Of a stretch of DNA of 64,000 nt, positions 11,250 to 23,749 are shown piece by piece. The notes beneath the pieces are model-generated. The model did not search any database. It was not told where the DNA came from and saw nothing but the letters and a program-made list of their open reading frames with translations. How positions within the stretch are numbered: the stretch's first letter is position 1; each line of letters starts with the position of its first letter. The DNA comes from Berberis thunbergii (lineage: Eukaryota; Streptophyta; Magnoliopsida; Ranunculales; Berberidaceae): NCBI GenBank assembly GCA_003290165.1, contig QNQO01009159.1, forward strand, positions 1 through 64,000, read 5' to 3'. Both the position numbers and the translations under genes were made by a program.

Positions 11250-11460
11250 AATAGACCCACATTGAGGTTCCCTATGACATGAGACATGGAACAAAGCCAC
11301 TATGAAGAAGTTCCGAGAGTTACGAAGGAAGCTTTGGGCTCATAGTGGTCATGGGTTGAGAACGGGAATTGAACTCTATGAAATTGAATTTCCCGCTGTT
11401 CCTCAGTGGTAGAGTGGTCGGCTGTTAACTGATTGGTCGTAGGTTCGAATCCTTAAGTAT
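11250..11460 (+). other. Plastid DNA insertion (NUPT) around trnN-GUU
   Basis: The run ending in the tRNA remnant (GGAACAAAGCCACTATGAAG, then GAACGGGAATTGAACTCTAT) looks like the plastid sequence upstream of trnN-GUU. It is less AT-rich than its surroundings. I recognise it from memory of plastid genomes, so its left limit is approximate. Confidence 0.6.
11400..11457 (+). pseudogene. trnN-GUU: trnN-GUU remnant of plastid origin
   Basis: The sequence from TCCTCAGT matches plastid tRNA-Asn: anticodon stem and loop CGGCTGTTAACTG with anticodon GTT at 11424-11426, then the T arm GTAGGTTCGAATCCT. Eight bases of the D arm (AGCTCAGT in the functional gene) are deleted between short direct repeats. 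The 3' acceptor strand diverges after CCT. It cannot fold as a working tRNA. Confidence 0.8.
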
Positions 11461-11779
11461 TTATAAACTATGAATAGACCATACATCTAACATTTGTGTT
11501 TTCCATTTTGCCCTTCACACTTTATAAATTTACAATCAAAACCAACCCTTTAAATAATGATAATCTATACCTAAGCCCCTACATAATTAATTTAAAGTCT
11601 CTCAAATTATTTCTAAATTATAAAAAGGCTCTTACAACTAACTTTATGATTTTTCATTTGGGCATCCACATTTCATATTCTTACAATAAAAATCAGCTAG
11701 CCCTCTCAAACATTGATTAATTATACTTAAGCTCGTAACATAATTTATTTGAAGTCCTTCAATTATCTATAGAAAAAAC
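11461..11779. other. No gene recognised
   Basis: AT-rich spacer between the plastid insertion and the next element. It contains a degenerate internal repetition (ATTTTGCCCTTCACACTTTA against ATTTGGGCATCCACATTTCA), probably an old duplication. Confidence 0.3.
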
Positions 11780-12545
11780 TAGGGCTGGGCAAGTACGGAT
11801 AACTGGCCCAAAAACTAAAAAATTGAAAACCGAAAAAAATTTGGGCCCGTGTTTATGGGAACCGAAATCGGACCGAATTGACTGGGTAACCGAAGTCCCG
11901 ATTAACCGATTTACGGGCCAATTCCGGCCTGTCTCGGTCCTAAGAGAAAAACAATGCTTCTATAGTAATTAAAATTTTTTTTTACTGGAACCATACAACA
12001 AATTACAAAAACAATTATAGCATACAACAAAAATTACATTAAAAAAATTACAAAAAAATACAACAAATTACAAGATGATATCAGATCTTGAATCTGATCT
12101 AATCTGATCTAGGGAAAGGCGGGGAAGGGAGGGGAGAGGGAGGTGGCTCGGCCTTCGCCTTCGCTGAGAGTAGGCCTCCGTCTTCGCTAAGAGAGGGAGC
12201 CGGTCGATCTCCGCCTCCGCTGTGAGAAGAGAAGAGGCTCGTGGCTTCGCCTCCGCTGTGAGAAGGGAGGGGAGAGTGAGGCGACCTCAGATCGACCTCC
12301 TCATCCGCTGTGAGAAGAGAGGGGAGAGGGAGAGGGAAGCGACCTCCGTAGCTTCGCTGTGAGAAGAGAGGAGGTTTCCTTCGCTGGTTTCCTCTCTGTT
12401 AGAAATTTTCGAGGTTGAGGGAGTTTGAGGGGAGAGAGAATTACTTAAGTCAAGGAATCGGGCCGGGCCGGTTATTCGACGGGCTTCAGAAATGGAAACC
12501 GAGGCCCGAACTAGAAACTTCGGGCCGGGCCGGGCTTTTACAGGT
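11780..12545. mobile_element. hAT-like nonautonomous element, right end lost
   Basis: The left end TAGGGCTGGGCAAG is the usual start of this plant hAT-type group. GGGCCGAAACCG-type motifs follow on the left and CGGGCCGGGCCGG motifs on the right (12460-12540), flanking a GA/CT-rich centre with four diverged repeats of the CTTCGCTGTGAGAAGAGAGG type (12140-12390). The matching right terminus (GCCCAGCCCTA) is not found. The open frames in the centre are compositional. Confidence 0.45.
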
Positions 12546-12939
12546 ATACGCAAATAAAGAGGTTAAACTTCATCTTGAGCAGCAAAAGTTATCCAATGAA
12601 TTGCCTAAACAACTCAAATGACTCGAATAAAAAAACAGAGATTGTGTATGATGGTAGTTTTTTTCTTGTCGTGTTTTGGGAAGCCTAGAAGGTAGACGTT
12701 TTTTATTTATTTATAGTGTTGATGATCATGATACTGTGTTCATTTGATATTATTGTTTCCTAATCCATATATTTTTCTCATTAACCTTTTTATAATTTTT
12801 TACTACATCAACTTATTTATTTTTTTGAATATTTGTAAACTAGTTTAATTTTCTCTAATATCTCACAAGATCTTGAATTATTATAGTTGTTATTACTATA
12901 TCTTCTAAACCCCTAATCCCAGCCTTTGCCCCGAGATTC
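12546..12939. other. No gene recognised
   Basis: T-rich spacer between the hAT-like element and the LINE fragment. No domain or repeat is recognisable. Confidence 0.3.
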
Positions 12940-14082
12940 TTTCTCTTTTTGAACCCTTTATTTTAACGGAAAACAATGACATTCTCCTCACCATCCCTAG
13001 CAAAAGAGAAATCCAAGTCATTATCTTTGGTATGGGTAAACACAAAGCCCCTGGGCCTGATGGCATCCATGCCTTCCTTTTCCAACACTACTAGAAAATT
13101 GTGAAGCATTATGTGATTGAGGTGGTTAATTTTTTTTACAACCTGGTGTTTGGACCCGAAATTCAATGAGACTTTTATAACATTGATCATTAATTCTGTA
13201 ACTCCTGATAATTTTCGACCCACTGGGCTTTGCAATGTCATCTAAATTTTTTTGGCAAATCGTTTGAAGACTCTTTTGGACAACATCATATCCCCTAACC
13301 AATGAGTTTTCCTCCAAGGTTGCTCTATTGCGGTCAGTGTCGGCTAGGCACGTGAAACCTTCTTTCAAATGAAACATTGTCGAAAAATGTTGGGTGACTA
13401 TTAAGATTGACATGGCCAAACCGTATAATAGGGTAGAATGGTATTTTTGGCTCCAAATTCTTGAAAATTAGTCTTTGTTGCAGGATGGATTGAACAATAT
13501 ATATCCACCTTCTCTTTGCAAGCGTAGTTTAATGGATCCCCTTTCTCTATCATCAAACCTACTAGGGGCATCGCCACATAAGACAAGTGGACTACTCCCC
13601 TACCTCTTTATTCTGATGGCAGAAGCCTTCTTCCCGACTTCCCGCTCGTGCAAAACATGATGGCCTTATCAAAGGTATCAAAATCAAGACTTGTTCCCCT
13701 TCCATCAGCCACTTGCTTTATGCTGGCGATCTTATGCTATTTAGTCATGCCTCTTTAGCTGAAGCCCATTCAGTAAAATACATTATCCACCACTACTACT
13801 ATACCTTAGGTCAAACAGTAAATTACAACAAATCTTCAGTCTTCTACAACACAAATGTCCATCCAAAAATACTCTAAAATGATTAACAAAATCCTAAATT
13901 CCAAAATGTATGACCCCAAGGATAAATATCTTGGATTTCTCCTGTTTTTGCCTAAAAAGAAAGCTAATGACTTATAGTTCTTGATTGATAAGGTCAATAC
14001 TAAACTTTCGAGCTGAAAATCCAAAATCCTCTCCCAGGCTGATAGAACTGTTAATCAAAACAGTTTTCAATTCGATAACTAT
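12940..14082 (+). pseudogene. LINE (L1-type) reverse transcriptase fragment
   Basis: Reading across frames gives the ordered motifs of plant L1 reverse transcriptase: FGMGKHKAPGPDGIHAF, FRPTGLCNVI, NRLKTLLDNIISPNQ, then PYLFILMAEAF, the catalytic box as ISHLLYAGDLMLFSHA (YAGD for the usual F/YADD) and KLSS-KSKILSQADRTV. The second metal-binding Asp is kept, but Gly replaces the first. Many stops and frameshifts are present, and the endonuclease and C-terminal parts are absent. It is cut off where the long-LTR element begins near 14083. Confidence 0.85.
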
Positions 14083-17000
14083 TTACACTATGTACGTAGG
14101 TAACAACCTCGTATCTATGCATGTTTGATGTATGACTTTGTATGATGTGGAATTCTTTTCTATAAGTATATGATTTGAATAACTTCTAATATGAAAATGT
14201 ATATATATATATATATTTTTTTTTTTTATAAAAAAAATCTTATTTCTTTTGCCAATTTGTATTTTTTTTAAATTCTCATTGCTTTCTTACCTTTCGAATC
14301 TCAGGACGAGATTATTTTGAGGTGCGTATATTGTAATACCCGCCAAATTACACAAATATAAATAATATTTACTTATAAATTTCTAATGTATTATAATTTT
14401 ATAACGTGTAAAACATGTTTTATTTTTCGTGGTTAAATGAGTAGAAAGTGTGTGTACATTTAGCAAAATAAAATAAAATTAAAAAACCCTAATTAGAGCT
14501 TTATAAAAGAGTTGGAAAAACCTAACCTCATTCTTTTCTTTTACACACACAAAATAATGAGAGGAACTTATATAAAGAATTAGGGGAAATAGGTGAAACA
14601 AGAAGAAGACATTACACCAAATTTGTATTTTTGTAACAACCCCAAAACAGTATCACTTTTGAAATGTAACAATCCACCTAACAATTTTACACATTTTCAC
14701 AAACAAAATGATACAATAATTGTATCACCATGAAGAGTATGGTTATAAAAGTGATACTATTCATGATGATCCAACTTATTGTATCATTTTTTTTGACTAA
14801 ATTTAGTTTTGACTTGAAATTGTTTGGTGGATTGTAACATCTCAAAAGTGATATTGTTTTGAGAGTTGTTACAAAAGTGGCAATTTGGTGTAGTGAGAAG
14901 AAGAAAAATAATGCTTAACACTGGTGAGTCTTCTTCGTTTTCTTTTATTTTTTTAAATTAATCAATTGATTAAGGTTAGGGTTTAATACAAATATAAATC
15001 GGAAATATGAAAATTTATAGTATTTTCGTAGGAATTGGTTGAGTTAAAAGAGAAAACATACAACTAGGTTTTAATTTAAATCCCATAATAAATACAACTT
15101 TGCGCAGTCTTAGTATTCTCAGTGGATCGAAACTTTTTAGAGTTCAAAATACCTTCACTTTACATCCGTAAATGCATAACACACGTATGAAAAATATATC
15201 GTTGGTTTGAAGATAATCCAACGGTTAGATCTCCCTCGAGGCAGAAACAAATGTCACTGATTGAATTTTCGAAATTCGTGTATATAAAAGTTTTGGTAGA
15301 AATTAGTGAGTTTTCCTCCATTCTCTTTTCATATATTTTTTCTTAGAAATTATTTTGTAAGTGATACGGATTTGTTTTTAAACCTAATAAGCTTGAAAAT
15401 TATATTCGGGATGAAGTGGAGTTTGAGAAATCAAGGTAGGAAACATTTTTAAAATATGAACTAAAACTTGTTTGTGTATTCGATCAGTTTTGATTCTGTG
15501 CAGTTTTTCTATGCTGGTTTTGATTAGGTTCTTTAGGGTGTACTGCATCATGCTATATATAAAAAAATTTCTGTTGGAGTATAGTTTCTAAAGAATTTTA
15601 CGGTATCACAATCTGAATTTTGTGCGGAAAAATATACTTGTTTTAGTGACAAGAGGTAAATCTGGATGAATGCTGACAGATTACATGTTTTGTTTGTAAA
15701 ATCTGTAATGTTACAGACATAATCAGAGGGTAAGCTATATATGGTTGGAAACCTCTTTGTGTCTACTTTCTATAGCCCTTAACGGTATTCAATTTGGAGT
15801 TCTAATGTGAGAATTATGTACATTTGAGTGATGACTTGACAAACTGTCTAGTTGGGACAACTTGTTCATTACAGTATTGTTTGGAGGGTTATTTACCCGA
15901 CTGTTTGGCAAATAAAACTAGTCTAGTTACAACTGAGTTGGGGTCTATTTAAATTGATTAGGAGGTCAAAGGCTTGGAGAGAGTTTGACTAGGTTCTGCT
16001 TGGGTAGTGAAACTGTAGTTGAATGCTTTGGAGTGTGTGAATTGAATTGTTGCAACAATCAACTTCCTTGGATGTGGAATGGGTAGTGGAGTTAAGGACT
16101 TCATTTGTTCTATGAATGAATTGTTTTGTTTGATTTATTTTCATGGAGTGGTGATGTGTGTAGAAGAATGTCGAAAACTTGATGTTTGTTTTCTTCAAGT
16201 ACACTAAATATGTAGGGATACAATACTTTTGGTATAGGAAATGTATAGCAATTGTGTGTTGGTTCATAATTGGTATTGATGTTTTGTTAGCCAGTGACAT
16301 CATGTAGAATGAATTGTGTAGTTTGGGTTGAATGTGTTATTATTCATGTCCAGATTGTCAGCACTCTTTGTATATTGTCCCAATTATTTTTCTTTACATA
16401 TACACGAATGGAGGCAATGACTACTAAAGATTATGGCACTAGTACTGATTGTGTAGTTTGGATTGTTATGCAAATTGACTTGCTAAGAAGTATCCTCGTA
16501 TTGATTGAGTTTGATCCCTGTTGTGTTATGAAAAATTTATTTATGAAAAATGCTAATTTTCCCAAAAGAATGAGTAAATATTGTGGTTGATTTGTTTATG
16601 GTTGAAAAAGTGTCACTATAAAAGAGTTTTGAGTTTTAGTTGATTTTTTTATGCTCTTTTCCACAACTCTGAAAAAAAGAAATTATTTTAGTATACAGAC
16701 TTGCTTGTATGCGTGTGATATCATTTTGGGTATACACACTTGCTTGCATATCAGTGCACTGTTCCATGCGAGTTCCATAGTACGTGTAGTATTTAGGAAA
16801 TATTTGTCATGAATCGAACTTCGGGTGACATGTTCCTCGATGTGGCACCCCACTTGGAACATGTACGATCCGAGTGGTTTTGAAGACAATGGAGACAAAC
16901 TTGGGTGAGGTGTGTTCGGCACAAGGAGGATAGTGCGATTGTGGAAAAGAAGCAAGATTTTTGTGTATGTGCATGATTGCCTTAAAGGAAAAAAACTAAA

Positions 17001-17710
17001 TGCTTATTCGACCATTGAATGAGAACTATATGTCTTCCTAAAGGTAGAAAATGCGTTTTGTTGATATTTTAATAATCGTCTAATAAGACCATGATTTGTA
17101 TCGTTGTTTGAAAATAAATTGCATTTATGAGGATCGATAAATCAAAAATTTTATCCGTTTGTTCTAACCGTTTCGTGCAGGGTGGTAAGTCTACTAACAA
17201 TTCTGCAAGCCAGACTTACCATATTCAACATTCACTTTGTAAGTGTTGGTAAAATAAATTTATATTTTAAACATATATTTTGAGCATGATAAAACTGATT
17301 AGCATGTAAAGTTTGTCTTGTTGAGGAACTACAAAACTTTGAGTGTTATTTTATTGTTTATGAAAATTTCATGTTAAATCATGTAAATTATTTTATTTTA
17401 TAATGATGGAGATTACTCATACCAGCTACCTCGTTGATCCAAGTAAGTTTACGCTTCTTGGGTACGTTCTTATTGGAACGTAGCCATTTGACATTTATCA
17501 GGTTATAGAGTTTTGGGGTGACATCTTTGGCGATTTATTTTTATGGAGCAGTCATCTTCAAAGAGTTACACGGTTAGAATTTTTGTGTATGTGAATTTTA
17601 TTTAATGTTTCTGTTGTTAAATTTTCACGTCTCGAGTTTTGGAAAAACGGATGATCATAATCCTACGTGGATAAAAAGATTTTCGTTTCTTTGAAAATTG
17701 GGGCGTGACA
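14083..17710 (+). repeat. 5' LTR, 5'-truncated, of the giant-LTR element
   Basis: It aligns with 18405-21526. It starts inside the LTR at GTAGGTAACAAC, contains an internal TGTAATACCCGCC unit boundary at 14332 and ends GGGGCGTGACA directly before the primer site. It is longer than its partner because of a 286-bp MITE (14610-14895) and extra segments near 15205-15290 and 17500-17575. Open frames that appear in both LTRs (near 16300 and 20252) reflect the duplication, not a gene. Confidence 0.75.
14610..14895. mobile_element. MITE with about 65-bp terminal inverted repeats
   Basis: The left end CATTACACCAAATTTG and the reverse complement of the right end CACTACACCAAATTGC continue as matching arms through GTAACAAC and AATATCACTTTTGA. 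It is flanked by AGAAGAAGA on both sides. The right LTR has the empty site at the corresponding place (near 18900), which confirms insertion after the LTRs were formed. A 9-bp duplication suggests a Mutator-like origin, though the AGA repetition makes its length uncertain. Confidence 0.85.
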
Positions 17711-18039
17711 ATTTGGTATCAGAGCATTTCGTTAGCTTAGGTTGGGGTAGAGTCTAGGTGATTCTCGAAATGTGGTTATGGGAAAATAGTAGTGTAAATG
17801 TCTAGAGATAAAGTGACAAGGGTGAAACTTGAAATTTTAGTAATGTTTCATTTTCTTCGTGAATCTAGTGATGAGATCCCTTTGACTTGTGTGTACAGGG
17901 CTAATCATACCTTATTTTTAATGTCAGTAGTGGGTGACATTATTCCGTTTAGATTTTCATTTAGTGGTTTTGTGTTCGGAGCGTTTAGTTAGCCCTTTCA
18001 GCGAATCTCGGGACGAGATTCCCTTTGAGTTGTATATAT
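17711..18039 (+). other. Minimal internal region of the giant-LTR element
   Basis: It starts two bases before the primer site and ends after a perfect inverted repeat GAATCTCGGGACGAGATTC (18003-18021) just ahead of the 3' LTR. Only about 330 bp lie between the LTRs. The 64-codon frame at 17798 matches no gag or pol motif. Confidence 0.65.
17714..17725 (+). promoter_or_regulatory. Primer-binding site for initiator tRNA-Met
   Basis: TGGTATCAGAGC lies three bases after the LTR end and is complementary to the last twelve bases of plant initiator tRNA-Met (CCA included). This fixes the orientation and the LTR boundary. Confidence 0.85.
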
Positions 18040-21000
18040 TGTAGCACCCCGTAATTTTTATCCTTATTGAATATTTATAATATATATTTTATGTGATTGT
18101 CTTCATGAAGTTATGGGCATATGTATGAACTATTTGTTTCTCTATGTGATGTGTGCTTTGTTTCTTAAGGAGGGTTAGTAGAAAATTTATTTTTGGAATG
18201 ATTTACTATTTGCACTCTAGTGTTGTTTCATTCAGAAGGTAGTTTGTTTATTGTAGAATTAATTACTTACTTACCCTCCTCTACCGAATCTTGGGACGAG
18301 ATTCTTTTGTATATATTGTAATACCCGTACTTTTTCACCGTCCTTATAAATATGTTTGTATATAAAGTGTTTCATTTTAATATTTTTGTAGTCTAATTAA
18401 AATATTATATATACGCAGGTAACAATCTTGTATCTATGCATGTTTCATGTATGACTTTGTATGATGTGAGATTTTTTTTCTATAAGGATATGATTTGAAT
18501 AACTTCTAATATGAAAATGTATATATTTTTTAAAATCTTATTTCTTTTGCCAATTTGTATTTTTTTAATTCTCATTGCTTTCTTACCTTTCGAATCTCGG
18601 GACGAGATTCTTATGAGGTGTGTATATTGTAATACCAGCCTAATTACACAAATATAAATAATATTTACATATAAATTGTAATATATTATAATTTTATAAT
18701 GTGTAAAACTTGTTTTATTTTTAGTGGTTAAATGAGTAGAAAATGTGTGTACATTTAGCAAAATAAAATAAAATTAAGAAACCCTAATTAGCACTTTATA
18801 AAATAGTTTGAAAAACCTAGCCTCATTCTTTTCTTTTACACACAGAAAATAATGGGAGGAACTTACGTAAAGAATTAGGGAAAAGAGGTGAAACAAAAAG
18901 AAGAAGAAAAATGCTTAACACCTGTGAGTCTTCTTCGTTTTCTTTTACTTTTTTTAGATTAATCAATTGAATAAGGTTAGGGTTTAATACAAATATAAAT
19001 CTGAAATATTAAAATTTTATTGTATTTTCGTAGGAATTGGTTGAGTTAAAGAGAAAACATACAACTAGGTTTTCATTAAAATTCTGTAATAAATACAGCT
19101 TTGCTCAGTCTTAGTATTTTCAGTGGGTCGAGACCTTCTAGAGGTCAAAATACCTTCAAATTAAATCCGTAGATGCATAACACATATCTGAAAAACATAC
19201 GGTTAGTTTGGAGTTATTTTTGGTAGAAATTAGTGAGTTTTCCTCCATTCTCTTTTCATATATTTTTGCTTGGAATTTTTTTTGTAAGTGATATGGATTT
19301 TTTTTATACCTAATAAGCTTGAAAATTATAGTTGGGATGCAGTGGAGTTTGAGAAATCAAAGTTGGAAACATTTTTCAATTATGAGCTAAAACTTGTTTG
19401 TGTATTCTATCAGTCTTGATTTTGTGCAGTTTTTCTTTGCTAGTTTTGATTGAGTTCTTTAGGGTGTACTATATCATGCTATATATCAAAAAATTTCTAT
19501 TGGAGTCTAGTTTCTAAAGGAATTTACGGTATCACAATCTAAATTATGTGCTGAAATATATACTTGTTTTAGTGACAAGAGGTAAATAAGGACGAATGCT
19601 GACAGATGACCTGTTTTGTTTGTAAAATCTGTAATGTTACAGACATAATCATGGGGTAAGCTATATATGGTTGGAAACCACTTTGTGTCTACTTTCTATA
19701 TCCCTTAACGGTATTCAATTTGGAGTTCTAATGTGAGACTTATGTACATTTGAGTGATGACTTGTCAAGCTATCTAGTTAGGACAGCTTGTTCATTTCAG
19801 TATTGTTTGGAGGGTTATTTACCCGACTGTTTGGAGAATAAAACTATGCTACTTACAATTGAGTTGGGGGCTGTTTAAATTGATTAGGAAGTCGGAAGGC
19901 TTGGTGAGGGTTTGACTAGGTTCTGGTTGGGTAGTGAAACTGTAGTTAAATTGCTTCAGAGTGTGTGATTTGAATTGTTGCAGCAATCATCTTCCTTAAC
20001 ACTTCCTTGGATGTGGAGTGGAATGGGCAGTGGAGTTAAGGACTTCGATTGTTCTATGAATGAATTGTTTTGTTTGATTTATTTCCATGGAGTGGTGATG
20101 TGTGTCGAAGAATGTCAAAGCCTTGATGTTTGTTTCTTCAAGTACACTAAATATGTAGGGATACAATACTTTTGGTTTAGGAAATGTATAATGATTGTGT
20201 GTTGGTTCATAATTGGTATTATTGTCTTGTTAGCTAGTCACATCATGTAGAATGAATTGTGTAGTTTGGGTTGAATGTGTTATTATTCATGTCCAGATTG
20301 TCAGGACTCTTTATATATTGTCCCAATTATTTTTCTTTACATATACACGAATGGAGGCAATGACTACTAAAGATTATGACACCAGTACTGATTGTGTAGT
20401 TTGGATTGTTATGCAAATTGACTTGCTAAGAAGTATCCTCGTATTGATTGAGTTTGATCCCTGTTGTGTTATGAAAAATTTATTTATGAAAAATGCTAGT
20501 TTTCCCAAAAGAATGAGTAAATATTGTCGTTGATTTATTTATGGTTGACAAAATGTCACCATAAAAGAGTTTTAGTTGATTTTTTATGCTATTTTAATAC
20601 ACAGACTTGCTTGTATACGTGTGATATCATTTTGGATATGTAGACTTGCTTGCAAATCAGTGCACCGTTCCATGCGAGTTCGGTAGTATGTGTAGTATTT
20701 AGGAAATGCTTGCCATGGATCGAATTTCGGGAGAGATGACATGTTCCTCGATGTGGCACCCCACTTGGAACATTACGCTCCGAGTTGTTTCGAAGGCAAG
20801 GGAGACACACTTGGGTGAGGCGTGTTCGGCACAAGGAGGATAGTGCGATTGTGGAGCAGAAACGGGATTTTTTTGTATGTGCATGATTGCCTTAAAGGAA
20901 GAAACTAAATGCTCATTCGACTACTGAATGAGAACTATATGTCTTCCTAAAGGTAGAAAATACATTTTGTTGATATTTTAATAATACTCTAACATGACAA

Positions 21001-21526
21001 TGATTTATATCGTTGTTTGAAAATAAATTGCATTTATGAGGATTGATAACTCATAAATTTTATCCGTTTGTTTCTAACCGTTTCGTGAAGAATGGTAAGT
21101 CTACTAACAATTTTGCAGGTCGGACGTACCATATTCAACCCTCACTTTGTAATTGTTGGTAAAATAAATTTATATTTTAAGCATGATAAAACTGATTAAT
21201 ATGTAAAGTTTGCCTCGTTGAGGAACTATAAGACTTTGAGTGTTATTTTATTGTTCATGAAATTTTCTTGTTAAATCATGTAAATTGTTTTATTTTATAA
21301 GGATGGAGATTACTCATACCAGCTACCTCGCTGATCCAAGTAAGTTTATGTTTCTTGGGTACGTTCTTATTGGAACGTAGCTATTTGACATTTATTTAAT
21401 GTGTATGTTAATTTTATTTAATGTTTATGTTGTTAAATTTTCACGTCTCGAGTTTTGTGGAAGCAGATGATCCTAATCCTACATGGATAAAAGGATTTTC
21501 GTTTCCTCGAAAATGGGGGCGTGACA
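18040..21526 (+). repeat. 3' LTR of the giant-LTR element
   Basis: It begins TGTAGCACCCCG and ends CGTGACA, 3,487 bp. Its first 590 bp comprise two diverged units (18040-18316 and 18317-18627) that each start TGTA-ACCC-like and end with the GAATCTYGGGACGAGATTC hairpin, before a third start at 18628. The true LTR start could therefore be any of these three positions. Confidence 0.7.
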
Positions 21527-21964
21527 CTAATGGTGGTGGCATGAGAGTCACAGCTATGAAAGTACATTGTCCAAGAGTTCATGGTAGTTGACGCCCCGTC
21601 CACCTACATCATATGCATAAAATACACAACCAACCATACTCAAGGGACTATCCGAGGAGATCAGCCAGCAGCAAGAGACTGCCATTATGTAGCCTTGAAG
21701 CAGCTGAACTGTTGCTAGTTGCAGCTCAGGCCCACAGAGCAAACATGTCAGGCATCGGGTCAAGAAAAAAAATGTGGATTACTCTATGAAGGCAGAGGAA
21801 CCCAAATAACCAAGGAAAAACTATGCGGAGATTCAGAAGTTAAAGCTAGCGAGGCAATCCAGACTAACAAAGAGCTAAGTAACAATACTTCAGCAAACAA
21901 ACACCAATTCCAAGAGCTATTAATCAGCAAGGAACTGCTCGCCAGCACGGATTCCACTATTTAG
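21527..21964 (+). pseudogene. Remnant of a Tat-type gag-pro region
   Basis: Plus-strand reading gives VVDAPSTY, then TQGTIRGDQPAARDCHYVAL, which is the protease/RT linker pattern of Tat-lineage gypsy elements (compare SAYNMLLGK and IKGDQQVARECHFATI at 47,480-47,660). No protease active site or RT follows. Stops interrupt it. A small, old fragment. Confidence 0.5.
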
Positions 21965-23720
21965 TAACTTCGTTAGCTTAAAAAAAAACTTCGCTAGAGG
22001 GACAACGCAATCCGAGCCAGGACCATTTGCGCCTCCTTTAGGGTCGGATTAGCTTAGTCTCCGTTCGGAGTTAAGTTATTTGTTGCTTTGATTTTGTTTC
22101 TTGTTTTCTATTTTTCATTTTAGTGTAGAAGAGTTGACACATTCTAGAAATAAAACATATTTTATTGCAATGAGAGTTATTACAAAGCTTGCCGACCAAC
22201 TAGTACATCAGTTTATATACAAGTATCTAAGTTCGATGCAAACATCTATTCGCGGGTAGAGACTATGATATGCTATTCCACTTCCAGAAGAGAAGGCGGT
22301 GAAAGTAAAACATCCGAAAAGATGACGAAAGAGCGCGCTCAATTAATTGCACCACCGAATCACCCCAGGAAGACGATTCGGATGTAAGAAAATGTTACAA
22401 GATCTCATGAGATCAATCCAGTGCCCACCCAGATCATGCGACATCGCATAATAGCAAGTTTTATCAAGACTCATCGGCGCAAATGTCAGAACATTCGAAG
22501 ACTCCAGTGAAGGAGATCTTCCTTCAGCCGAAAATCCAAAACAAACTCTTTGGTAAGATGCATTTAATTAACACGCTCTACTATTTGCATTGCAGTGCTT
22601 GAACACAAAATAACCAGCCCATATATAGGCGAAATGGTTTATGAAGGGGCGTCAACAAGCAGTTACTTCAACATTAAATGTTGTACGAAAAATCGAGAAA
22701 ATGACGGTTCCAATAACAACTACACAAGTCAACATCTTTTGAATTAATGACCCAGCAGACAACCCCATTAACTAGGGGAGTAATCGATACTGAACCGTCT
22801 CGCAGAATGCGTCGTATCCCTGGTATGCTGATCCACAATGATTTTTTCTAAATGGGCCCCTCAACTAATGTGCCCTAACTTATGCCCAGCTAGACCTGAC
22901 CCAACACACTCAAAAGAACAAATAGCAAAGGCCCCGAGCGCCCACAAAATAAGGAGCGTGCATACAAAGTATTGTTATTAAATCGAAGGCATTAACTCCA
23001 CTATTATTCCGCTGTTGTTCATTAAAGATGATCAATCTATTGTTAGTCCGATCAATCGATCCGACATTGGAATCAGACCGTCAAGCAAGTTAAGTAAGTC
23101 AAGACCCCCAAGCCAAACTTTATTAATTTAATAATACCTTATCAATTACATCCAATTTAATGCCAAGATACATATGCAAAATTTAAAAACATGAAAAATT
23201 AACAATCATGAACAAAATTTATTAAAACTCAGATGAATGAAGTTGGTCATGATGGGTACTATCTACAAAGTTGAATTTGTGGACAAATATCCAAGCCTAC
23301 TATTTTATTTTTCTTCAAATTATATGAATAACCTCAATCATGTTTGATAAAATCTACATTACTAAAATTGGTACCGACAGATCCTTTGAGAATTCCATTA
23401 AGTAATCATCATTTGCTACATTTAGACATATACTAAATAAAAACAATTAAATTATTTAATTCTAAAAAAGAGGAAAGAAAAATAAAATAAAAACACAAAA
23501 AACCTTATTAAAAAAAAAAAAACTCGCCCAGACCCCGCCAGACTACCCAGAACCCGCCCAGCCATTAATTTGGGCATTTTTCTACCTTCTTAGAACACTG
23601 CTAGTTGTTGAAGATAATAGTTCTTCTTAAAAATGGTTGTAACGTTCTTTTCGGACAAACAAATATTCTTCTTTTTTGAATGAAAGTGTTGTTTTAGATG
23701 TTTCGTAGATCACAATGTTT
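21965..23720. other. Unassigned, probably decayed repeat DNA
   Basis: No protein domain is recognised on either strand. A TATATAGG stretch near 22622 and moderate GC suggest an old LTR or untranslated part of a retroelement, but I found no paired terminal repeat. The short CCGCCCAGACC-like run at 23520-23565 is low-complexity. Confidence 0.3.
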
Positions 23721-23749
23721 ATACTACTGGGCGGAACGCCTGTCAGCCA

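Larger units (their letters stand above)
14083..21526 (+). mobile_element. Nonautonomous LTR retrotransposon with giant LTRs (LARD/TRIM-like)
   Basis: Two long direct repeats (14083-17710 and 18040-21526) surround about 330 bp that begins with a primer-binding site. No gag or pol domain is found anywhere. TGTARYACCC at the LTR start, the met-tRNA primer site and the GGGACGAGATTC motif before the 3' LTR recall the Tekay/Del chromovirus group, so it is probably a deletion derivative of that lineage. The left LTR lacks its first part, cut at the LINE junction. Confidence 0.75.

Noticed and set aside
16294..20533. Matching open frames in both giant LTRs (16294-16590 and 20252-20533)
   Set aside because: They are similar only because the LTRs are duplicates. 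They match no family, start at different ATGs and have no coding signal beyond the repeat.
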